From contig OZ038450.1 in NCBI GenBank assembly GCA_964036195.1, positions 7,008,701 through 7,072,700 on the forward strand: a stretch of 64,000 nucleotides of DNA, given 5' to 3'. Below, in pieces: positions 1 through 12,000 of this stretch (positions are counted from its first letter, which is position 1; the number at the start of each line of letters is the position of its first letter). The position numbers and the translations under genes are program-made. This DNA is from Sphaerolaimus hirsutus. Taxonomy: Eukaryota > Nematoda > Chromadorea > Monhysterida > Sphaerolaimidae. The notes beneath the pieces are model-generated. The model ran no database searches and was not told the origin of the DNA. It saw only the letters and a program-made list of their open reading frames with translations.

Positions 1-23
1 CGGAAAGGATCAAATGAGTCAAA

Positions 24-3000
24 ATGAAGTTTGGAGAACAATTGTCCACGCATTTGACGCCGGAATGGAGAAAGCAGTACATTCGATATGACCAGCTCAA
101 AAAGTTGCTCTACGATGGGCTTGCATCGGCACCTAGTCGGTTTTTTTTCTTTTCACAATTTTTAATGGAGATTTTAGCGTGGTTGTCGGCAACCATACAT
201 GCAAACAGCAACAGAGCAGACAAAACGACTTCTTTGGGCAAAATAACCGCAATTCAATTTTGCGGCTAGTAGCTGGCCATATTAGAGATGGCGGTACATT
301 AGGTACCACATACAATATATTTACCTTGCATTATACCATCTCCTAGGTGATTGTTGCAAAATACAAACATGTCGTTTAAGTGGGGTCATTGCAAAAGCCG
401 TTTCCGAAAAAAATTCCCGAACAAAATGTTGGTGTAAAAAATTATTATGAATGACTAAAAGGCCCCACCCCTCCTGGATCTCCCACACCACCCCCCTGAA
501 AAGCCATCAAATTCAAATAATCCCCCCCCAATCAGACGAGGAAGAGGACGCGGAGGGTCGGGCGGCGCACGTGGCCAAAATCGAGGAGAGATTCCTGGCC
601 GACTGCGCCATGCAGCTGAACGATATCGACCTGTTCTTCAAGATGAAGCTCGCCGACGCGGAGAGGAAACACAATGAATTGAGACACGAGCTGGAGGCGT
701 TCAAACGCATGACCAAGATGAAACCTGTGAAGGCGGTGAGTGGATTGATTGGGTGGGATTGGGGTGTCGGAAAAATGTTTGGAGAAGGGAAATGGAAAAT
801 TTTGCAATTTGATAAGGCCTAAAGCGGAAAAGAAAACTTGTTTTGACTTTTTAAACTTTTTAAATTTTTTTTTTTGAATGTTATCAAAATACTTAAGAAA
901 CACAAACAAAGGCAACCTGGAAAACAGAAAACGAGGCAGAAATTGGAAAATGAGCCAGAAAATGGTGAAAAATTGAGTGGCCGGAAAACAGAAACAAAAA
1001 CTTGACACTGTAGGTAGGGTGCAAATATAAACGCTATAAAAATATAAACATCTATCGCAGCGCTGCTCAGCTATCTATCTATCCGGATACAAACTACGGC
1101 CCCCCCACCAGGGGTATCTTTAATTTTGACCCTCCGGGGGTTGGATAGGTAGCTGAGCGGCCTCCGAGATACATAGATACGTAGCTGGAAAAATTCGATA
1201 TATAGGGGTTCGATATATAGGCTTTTTGCAAGGTGTATAAGGAAGAAAAGGGAGAAAAATCGCTGAAAGTAGGTGAAAAATGGCTAAAAATGGGTATATA
1301 TGCGCATATAGTACTAAAATAGCTAAAAATCGGCAGTTAGACGCATGAACTAGTGATTTTGGAGGTGAAAATCTTTAAAACGGTATGAAAAATAGCGATT
1401 TTGATCGAAAATTGGGGTATAGTTTCTCAAAAATCGCTCCAGATATTTTCAAAGCTGGCCGATTTGGGGGGGGGGATAATAGCCCAAAATTTTGCCTCCG
1501 GGAAAGATAGATAGCTGAGCGGCCTCTGGGATTGATAGATAGCTGGGCGGTTTAGGGGGGGGGGTGACCCCCCCACCCCCTACCTAGAAGACCCCTGCCT
1601 TCAACTTTCCTACATTTACACAACCAGGTTGGCGCCGAACCAGCAGCGACCACGTCCGCAGCGGCGACTGCAGCCGGCAGCTCGGACCGCGTCAAATTGC
1701 TGCAGCGCGTCGTGGGCGGGCGGCAGGAAGCGCGCGAAGAATTCAAAACGCTGCAGCAGTTGAAGTTCGCATTTTCAGAGTTCTACCTCAGTTTGGTGCT
1801 GCTGCAGAATTTCCAACAGGTTCAGTTTTTTGGGGGTTTTGAGGAAATTTTCAATTTTCCATTGAATTCAGATATGCTATTGTTTACGCCAAGGGGGCAG
1901 TTCCGCACCCTGTAAAATGTAAAGTGTCTGATAAATGGTCGAAAAAATTTGCGTGAAGCTTGACGTTTTGTGTGATTACTACGGTGTGTGATGTATTTTA
2001 ATTATCTGTGTGATGTATTTTAATTGCCATCAGAATCTCTCACTCGAGTCTTACTGGGTTAAAATTTGTCGCAGTTGAATTTGTACCATCCCGGTCTGGG
2101 ATCCTTTTGGAATACCGTATTTCCTTGAAATTCCCCCGGTCTGAGTTAGCTTTTGAAAAACCCTCGAATTACCCCCCTCCCTCGATTCACCCCCTCAAAC
2201 TGCAATCTGAAACAATAAACCCCCTGGGAGGGGTATTTCGAGGAAATACGGTTCAAACTTCTACCGTGTTTTCAGTTAAACGCCACGGGCTTCCGAAAAA
2301 TTCTGAAGAAGCACGACAAATTATTTGGTAATTCGCGCGGCTTGGAATGGAGACAAATGAACGTGGAGCGGGCGCAATTTTACACGAACAATTCACTGGA
2401 GGCGCTGATATCGCAGGTAAAAATGAAATAAAAAATTATAAAAAATTAAAATAAAATTATAAAAAATAAGAAATTTCGGGTTAAATTTTTGTCCACTTTC
2501 AGACTGAAGCCGCCGTGATTAATGAATTAGAGAAGGGAAATCGACGGGAAGCGATGAAACGGCTCCGAGTACCGCCGTTGAGTGAAAAACAAAGCAGTTG
2601 GACTACATTCAGGTGTGTTTTTATTTTTACCTGCCATAGCTGCCTGTGCAGATATACAGAAGTCTCAAATCGGCCGAAATTTGTCTTCAAACTGAATTCA
2701 AACATGTATTTATGTTAAATAATCAATCACTCGTTTTGATGAGGGAGACATCAAATTTAAACTAAGTTTCAAAAATTTGAAGATTTGCACATTTGCAACA
2801 ATGTAGCAATTTTGCAATTTTTTAAATTTTGAAGACACATTTGCAAAAATGTAGCAATTAAAGAAAATGTTGAAAAAGTTGTGGCTGTAATCATTCTTGA
2901 TGGAGAAGGTTTTTTTGGAAAACCGCCAACATTTTTGCCCATCACACCATCACAGGCTTGGCTTCTTCCTCGGGTGTTTCGTCATTCTAACTTTTCTAAT

Positions 3001-6000
3001 TCTCATTCACTTTTCGTCGTTTCAACACTTGAAACCGGAAAGATTGCGCCGTGAACCGAAATGGGTCGGCGTGCGGTTATTTCGCGGCTTTTTGCTACTT
3101 TTTGCCAATATTTGGCTTATGGGATTGAACGTTTATGGATGGCAGGTTCGCTTTTTAGCTGGGTTTGAGATTTTGAATTCTTTTCGACATCTGTCAAATA
3201 CGAGAGTTAAATCCGAAATTTCATCTGTTTGGTCTATTGCGAAAAAATTTGGTTTCTGCAAATCAGGGGTCTCCAAAATTTCGGCCCTCCGGGGGTTGGA
3301 TAGATATCAAATCGCTCCTCCGGAGGGATAGATAGCTGAAAAATTTTCTGGAGAATCACGGGGGTTCAATATATAGGCTTTTTCTGGGTGTAGAAGAGAG
3401 AAAAGGGAGAAAAAGCGCTAAAAGTAGATTAAGTAAGTTTAGGGGATAGTAGCCAAAAATTTTGCCTCCGGGATAGATAGATAGTAGATAGATAGATAGC
3501 TGAGCGGCCTCCGAGATAGATAGATATCTGGGCGGTTTGGGGGGGGGGGGTGGTTAACACCCCCAACCCCCCTAGGAGACCCCTGCAGCAAATGCCCAAT
3601 GTGACTTATGGTCACCAGGTGAATGATGGGTGGTTCATAATGTGTCGCTCTTGCCGGACCATTTTGTTTCGACCTACTTAAAATCACGGCGTATTTCAAG
3701 TTCACATTTTCAGTTTCACAAATTTGCGCTGTCTTATTATGTACTAAATTAGAACCACCTCAAAACCGCGTTTTCAAAAAAACCCCACATTTTCAACCCC
3801 TTCCCCACCCCCCACAGGAAGCGGGCGTGAACCACGTGCTAATATTCGAGATCGACCCCCGTCACCACCTGACCTACCAGTCCCTCATGGAGGTGGCGAG
3901 CTTCTTCTGCATGCTGTGGGCCGCCTGCGTGCTCGGCTACATGTACGTGATCGTCAACGACGTGGCCGCGTCGCCGCTCGTGTTTCCGCTTTTGTTGATG
4001 GCTCTGTGCCTTTTGTGGCTGTTGAACCCTTTGAAGAGACCTGAGGCGTGGTTTCGCAGGTCTAGCAGGTGGGTGGGGGGGTTGTTTGGGTGATTGGGGT
4101 TTTGTGGCTTTGGGCTCACGTGAATAAGTTGACGTCAAAATTCGGGTCAACTAAATTGTAGTTAATTATGTGATTTTATCGTTTTTATGTGGTAGAGCAT
4201 AGTTCATTTTATAATGTGACACTTTATTTTGATTGTTTCTGTTAAATTTGATGCTTTGGAAAGGTTTGTGTTATTTAGTCGACATTATGTTGACACAAAT
4301 TTGCGATTTCGACTAGTGTGTGTGGGTCCTTTGAATAGGCCTTTGAATCTTTGCTTTTAAAAAGTTCAAAGGAAAATTCTTTCTACAACAGAATAATTCT
4401 GTTTTACCATCGGCATTCTGAAAAAGGGTAAAAATAAAACTACATGAAGTATGGAAGAATCTTGTGTTTGTTTACAAGGAATATTCGCTAATATTTCTCT
4501 GGCATAAAAAACCACAAACTAATTCAAACTGGCAGACAACTCAGAAAAAAAACAAAAGTTTTTTCTCCGAAATTTCAGGTACTGGTTCTTGAAACACGTT
4601 TTCTGCTGTTTCACGGCGCCTCTGCACGCGGTGACATTTGCCGGATTCTGGCTGGGCGATCAAATGAACTCACTTGTAACTTTCTTCCTGGATGTCGAGT
4701 ACTTTCTGTGCTTCTATTTGACCGAAGTGGAATATCTGCCGTGGCCAATTTTGATGAGGCCTAGAGAAGTGGTCAGTTTTTTTAGCACGTTTTGAGGTGT
4801 TCTTGTGGAGAAATCAAGTCGTGAAAAGGAAATGTCGGTTCTGTTTTCTGTTTTTGGTGATAAAAAATCTGATCTGCGAGCGCCGGGGAAATTCTTTTCT
4901 GTTCCAGTTCGAACTGCTACGTAATGGGCTATACTTTGTTTTCTGTCAAAAAGTGTCTTAACGTGTGGGCCACTCAAAACTGTGAAAGAACTTCCAGCAC
5001 CGAAGAAATAGAACCGAACATTCAACACATCCCTTTTGTCGTTTTTCACTCTTTCCATATCGAAACAATCACAGATGTCGACGCCGCTGAATGCGACCAT
5101 GACAAACGCGACCGGCGGCGACGCGTTGTGGGGCGTCGACTACAGCACCGGCCACGACCAGTGCTTTTCGAATGTATACGGTGCGTTACGGTGAAGTTTT
5201 GCGTAAATGTCTGTCTGAAGTGACTGCCTGTTTGGGGAAACAAACTACCCAGTGATTCTAGATTGTGAATATTTTTTGTGAATTTTAGGCGGATTTTTGG
5301 AGTTGTCAGGATTCTATTGAAAACCTACGATGTGTTTTACTAACGCGTGCGATTTTTTTCATACAATTTTATAGACACAAAACGGTACGGTCACGGTTCT
5401 GCATGTAACCTCCAGTGGATGAAAATAAAAGAATAAAATAAATATGTAACAAAAAAAACAGCCAAATTATGACACAAAAAAACTTACATTCCCAGGTATC
5501 CGTCCACTGATCTCGCTAATCCCGGCCACCGTGCGTTTCCTCCAATGTCTGCGTCGATTTCACGACTCTCGCAAATGGCACCCCCACCTGGTCAACGCGG
5601 GAAAATACGCCACCAGTTATTTTGTGGTAGCCTTGGGCGTTTTAAATGGATGGTACAAAAAATCGGCCCAAAATTCGCCGGTGGACAACACTCAAAGTCC
5701 GGTGTTCTATTTTTGGGTGCTGGCTTATGTTGTCAGCTTCATGTACACATTTTCCTGGGATGTTTTTATGGATTGGTCGCTGATGGATAGGAAGCAGGGC
5801 TTTTTGCGAGAGGAGCTTATTTATAGGTGAGTGGGTGGTTTGCATTGTTTTAGAAAATGCTATTCAAACTGCAGCCATAGTCAACTGATGTAATACCTTA
5901 CAATGAAATCTACCATATCCCATCTGAATAAACGAACAGACATAAAAATTTCATCATCAGATCACATTGCTCGACTTGGGTGAATATGGTGCAAAAATTT

Positions 6001-9000
6001 TCATGTAACCTTATTCATCAAAATATGGTAGCATTCATTGTATAGCGTTCTGTCCATCCAGTATACATGTACCAAACGCAGTGGTTTTCGAGTTAAAATG
6101 GACAAAAATGCATATATATATATATATTAAAAAAATCGTATTTTTTGGAATGGCTCATAATTTACATAAAACAGTAGTCTGTAGTTGAATACAAAATATT
6201 TATATCAGAACGGGAAAACCGGTTACAGTTTATTATAAATACCTAAGTTTATTATCCAACAAAGCCGATTCTCATCCAATCTGCCAACGTTTATGATGCG
6301 AATAGATGAATATTACCACCATTTGTAGGTTCAAACGGGATCCCGATCCCGAATCCCGTAAAATTCCGGAATTTTGTGGTCCTGGTTCCGATCCCGAAAC
6401 CTCAATCCCCATCCCGATCCCGAAAAGTCAATCCCGTTTGAACCCTAACCATTTGTCACCCAGCCGCCCGTGGTACTACTACTTCGCGATCGGGCAGGAC
6501 TTCGTGCTGCGGCTGTCCTGGGTGCTGAACGTGTCCCTGGGCGACATGTGGATCTGGAACGAGCTGGCCGACATCATCCTGTGCGTGACCGGCCTCCTGG
6601 AGTGCTTTAGAAGATTCATTTGGAATTATCTCCGCTTGGAGAACGAGCACGTGAATAATTGCGGCCAGTTTAGGGCTGTGCGCGATATATCGCTCAAGCC
6701 GATTAGGAAGGCGGAGCTCGAGCAGTTGTTGCAAAGGTTTGTGCGGGAGGATTTTTTTGGCACACCGATTTTGGCGGATACTCGTATGATGTTGAATGTT
6801 TCGTTTTTATTTTTCTCGATGCGTTGTTATTTCAACTCCGTTATTATTTATTGGGGTAACTCGGGGAAAACTAGAATTCATACATGGATTCGTTTATTCT
6901 CAACCCATTTCGATTTATTCAGATGTTAGTGTTTCATTTTGAATTCGCCCACTAGGTTGGGCGACGATACGGACTTAAACGGTACAGTACGATAAAGTTT
7001 GTAAAAAGCGGTACACGGTACGGTACGGTAAATCGTCCAGAAATGCGGTATGGTACGGTACGGCCACCCTAGCCCACTCTGAGGGCACGTTACTCGACAC
7101 ACATGAAAACAAATTAAAACCCACCATACTCTCCATTTCTCACAGGATCGATGCTGAAGACGGAGTGACGCACCGGGCGCAAGAACTGCGCGACAACATC
7201 GAGCGCATGCGTCGCAAAGGACAAACCGGCAAGAAGGCTCGCAATCGACTGCAGCTGCGCAAGTTTTCGCGCGGCAGGACCGCCGCCGCGCCCAATCCAG
7301 TTCCGCCGGGTGGGCGGAGTCACGGCGGGTCGGCCCCGCCCCCGCAGGTGCGTAACGCTGTTTGGGGTGGGTCTGGTTTTAGGTTGAGGCATGCGAAATT
7401 GTTTAGAGGATAATTTTTTGTAGATTTGACATTACGAGACGTAAATACCGTAATTACTCGCATAATCCCCCCGGGCAGTTATTTTTTTCGTCAGACTTTT
7501 TTGAAGGGGGCTTTTCGAAAGGGAGGATTTCAAGGGTCTTTTTTGAATTTTGGGGCCTGTCTTACGCTGGAACCAGGCCCTGGACGGAAAAAAAATACAA
7601 TTTACACCTTGCAAATCTCATAACATTAACAGGATCTTTGAGCCCGTGAGTTTGATGCCTGAAATTAATTAGTGAATTTATCGTCTGCGCATGATCAATC
7701 CGCAGGTGGTCGAGTGACAAATAAAAGCGATAAGAAAAGTTAGTGAGCAAAAATACCTGTTACCAAGGGCCCGCACACGCTAGTTGACATCGACACCAAA
7801 TGTCAACTGGTGCCGATCCCGATTCAAAGCTTGCTGACGAGCCGACGATCAACGCTCAAACGCAAGCTTTGAATTGGGAACGGAACCAGTTGACATTTGG
7901 TGTCGATGTCAACTAGCGTGTGTGGGGCTTAAGTGTCACTCTTGACGTACTTAAACGTGTCTGGTCACTTGACCGATTGCGGGTTGGTCCTGGTTGCGCT
8001 TGCACATTCGCTGCACGTATTGCGTTCAATGTCTGCACACAGTTTCTCGGTTGTCTATCCTTTGCGTTTTTCAGATCAGACTTAGACTATTCAAACTATC
8101 ATCCAGAATACTTCTTTTCTCTTTTCAGTTGCATATTTTGTTGACCACTCGTTGATTTTTTCACGGGATGCCTGCATACCCCACTTAAAGGCTCAACGAA
8201 ACAGCATTTCAATTTACGCCACGCCACGCTTATAGGAATGAAACTCTATAAAGCAAGCATCGTCACTGGGCCACCGTTGAACAGAATAAAACAAATTCCG
8301 TGAACCTTTCGTTGCCAGAGTTCAAATTAGACTGGCTTTTCGTGATCGGGACTGATCTTTTAATTTTCTGAAGTAGTGACGGAATAGATCCGGGTCAAGT
8401 GTCACCAAACACCAAAAGCGCCATTCGATAAAATGAGCGGTGTGTCCAGTTATGAAAACTGGCCATCTTGGATTTTTGGCGGGGTCAATGTAGGGTTCAA
8501 ACGGGATCCCGATCCCGATCCCGGATCCCGTGAAAGTCCGGGATTTTGCAGTCTCGATCCTGATCCCGGAAATTTTCAAATCCCGATCCCGATTAGGGTT
8601 GAAAAAAAAACGTTTTTTTAACTCGATGTTTTAAAAAAACAACAACGTTTTTTTTTAAAACAACGTTTTTAAAAAAACAACGTTTTTTTAAAATAAAAAC
8701 GTTTTTTTTAAAGCTCCCAGATATGACCTAGTGTCAACATATATAGGTATATCAGACAGTGGCAATACTCTGTGATGTTAAATACAGGGGTGGGCATCTT
8801 CAGTTACCGCTGGGAAAATGCGATAGATTGAGCTACGGTTGAGCTATCAGAATGAAATTTTAACACAATGGAGTAGACTCCATAGGACACCTATTCTAAA
8901 GTTTGCAACCCAAACGGCCACATTTTGGGTGAGTTGTGGAACACACGGTTTTTAGTGTAATTTTGTGACTTGGCGTCACCCATAGGATAAATCGAGGGTG

Positions 9001-12000
9001 GCATTTGAGGGGGGGGCATCGGTCGTTGGTGTCGTCCCATTCTGTCGTACATCGGCCGATTTTGATGCCCTTTGAGTATGTTGTGGTCGCGCCTACTACC
9101 AAATTCTTTTTTTACTCGAATAGTCCCCCAGTCCCGAGATAAGGGGGGTGAAGTCACAAAATTACACTAAAAACTGTGTGTTCCACAACTCCTCCAAACT
9201 GTGGCCGTTTGGGTTGCAAACTTCAGCATAGGTGTCCTATGGAGTCTACTCTATTGTGTTAAAATTTCATTGTGATAGCTCAACTGTAGCTCAAGCTATC
9301 GCGTTTTTCCAGCGGTAACTGAAGATGCCCACCCCTGTATGACCATATAATGGCTGTGGAGCCATGGGATAGCATTATAAGTGGTGATTTGTGTCAAAAA
9401 TAACCATTTTTTGTCGACATGTTTGTATGTCGCCTTATAGTCGAATGTTCGGTGACTTCAGGTCAAGTTGGGAATGGAATAGTGATCAAACAAGGTTATA
9501 AAAGGAGGTTGTTACTTTGGGAGTGAAGTTACACACTGTGGAGGTACATGGAAGCATATTACCTCAATATTATATAATACAGCAACATATGACGGCTTAT
9601 TCACCCATGGTAGCACATAGAAATGGATGCTTTGATACTAAAAATGCAACAAAACCAATGAAAACCACCACCAATGTCAATTTGTGTGTGAAATTGCGCG
9701 CTTGCGCGCAAAAATTTTGCAAAATACCTAGTGCTTAGTACTAAAAATTTCCGTCGATGTTTTTTTTAAAAACAAACATTTCGGACGTCATGTTTTTTTA
9801 ATTAAAACCATTTTATACCACTTTTCGGGCATCCAACAGTGTTTTGAGACCTTTATGAACAACTGTGAATGCCAGAACATTGGCCAAAATCTCTTTCCCA
9901 AGACCACAATCCCGATCCCGAAAAAATGACAATCCCGATCCCGATCCCGTGACCCCAATCCCGGCCAATCCCGATCCCGATCCCGAAATATCAAAAAACC
10001 AATCCCGATCCATTTTATACCACTTTTCGGGCATCCAACAGTGTTTTGAGACCTTTATGAACAACTGTGAATGCCAGAACATTGGCCAAAATCTCTTTCC
10101 CAAGACCCCTATCCCGATCCCGAAAAAATGACAATCCCGATCCCGATCCCGTGACCCCAATCCCGGCCAATCCCGATCCCGATCCCGAAATATCAAAAAA
10201 CCAATCCCGATCCCGAAAAGTCAATCCCGTTTGGACCCTAGGTCAATGGCGTGTGCGGAAAAATACGTCCGCCGCCTGAATTACCGTATTTCTTTAATCA
10301 AAGCACCCCTGGTGCTTTACAAAATTGGAGCACTTTTCAAAATACTTTTGAGGTGCCGTTTATAGCACCCTGATGCAATGCAAATCACGGGGTGCTATAC
10401 TATGTATTGTTCAATACCGATGTGTTGCAAAACTGTGATTGCTAAGATTGAAATGCTTTTGCAATTATCCCAGGACCCACAAATCTTTGAACACAAGCGC
10501 CATTTCAAGTTGTTCTGGTGAATTACGCCAGAAGCGTTTGATTTAGCCGCAGCACGCAAAAGAACGCCGCGCACCATGCAAAATATGCAATTAGGTAAAT
10601 AGCATTTTGTACAGCACATCACCCCGGGAGCTTTGAACGGTGGGGGGTGCTTTGATAGGAGAAATACGGTATCTAATTCGCTTGCAGACTTATTTAAAAG
10701 TAATAGTATATCTGATAAAAAATGGCTAAAGCCAACTAAAAGTGGACACTGCACCTAACCATGTGTATGCTTTTGAATGCACAAAAGTAATATATCATAT
10801 ACCATGCCATTTTCTGATTGAGCTATCAAAAGATGTATATCAAGGGAAATGTACACAAATGCTAATAATATAGGCTATCAACACAGCAAACTGCATCACA
10901 AGAAACAATTTCATCAAACTTTTGCATGGCAGCGTGAGCTGTGTCAAAGTGCTGCAAACATTAAAGATACAAAAAGCTCACGCTGCCATGCAAAAGTTTG
11001 GTGAAATTGTTTCTTGTGATGCAGTTTGCTGTGTTGATAGCCTATATTATTAGCATTTGTGTACATTTCCCTTGATATACATCTTTTGATAGCTCAATCA
11101 GAAAATGGCATGGTATATGATATATTACTTTTGTGCATTCAAAAGCATACACATGGTTAGGTGCAGTGTCCACTTTTAGTTGGCTTTAGCCATTTTTTAT
11201 CAGATATACTTCTTTTTGAGGGCCACAGGCCCAAAAGTTTATAAGTTATTGCAAATCAAGCAAATGCCAAATGTGGCAGTGAGCAATACAATCTATAGTC
11301 AAGAAGAAGCCAAATACTAAGATTCAAAAGATTTTCAACCTGACATTTAGAACCTGAAAGTTATCACTTGACATTTATGACTTGAAATTACCCACTTGAC
11401 AATAACTTGACATAAACCACTTGACATTTATGACTGAATGGCATCACTTGATATTTATGACTTGACATGAACTGCTTGCCATTTTTTCACCTGATAGTTT
11501 TCACTTGACATAAACAACTTGACAGGTATCACCTGAGAATTGTTACTTGACATATTACTTGACATTTGACATGACATTTATCACTTGACATTAAACTTGA
11601 CATTTCACCTGAAATTTATCACTTGACGTTAAACTTGACATTTGACATGACATTTATCACTTGACATTAAGCTTGACATTTAACTTGACATTTGACTTGA
11701 CATTTGACTTGACATTTCACTTGACATTTCACTTGAAATTTATTACTTGACATTTCACTTGAAATTTATCACTTGGCATTTGACTTGACATTTCAATTGA
11801 AAGTTATCACTGTATATTCACCTTGACATTTATCACTTGACATTTGACGTGACTTGACTTTAGACTTGACATTTATAAGTTGACATTTGACTTGATATTT
11901 GATCACTTGACATTAAACTTTAACTTTGACTTGACATTTCTCACTTGAAATTTGACTTGACATTTATCACTTGAAATTTGACTTGACATATGACTTGATA

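Larger units (their letters stand above)
8491..10240. mobile_element. hAT element with CGATCCC repeats, carrying nested insertions
   Basis: Ends TAGGGTTCAAACGGGATCC and ATCCCGTTTGGACCCTA, flanked by perfect 8-bp duplications GGTCAATG (8483-8490 and 10241-10248). The interior contains a second hAT-like element starting near 8594 (TAGGGTTG, right end degraded), the fold-back at 8785-9337, and a 202-bp tandem duplication at 9809-10210. It occupies part of XPR1 intron 12. Confidence 0.85.

Noticed and set aside
9517-9738. 73-codon frame also present at 57131-57352
   Set aside because: Conserved because both are copies of the same hAT-type element. Such a short frame lacks transposase motifs, and the differences look like neutral drift.
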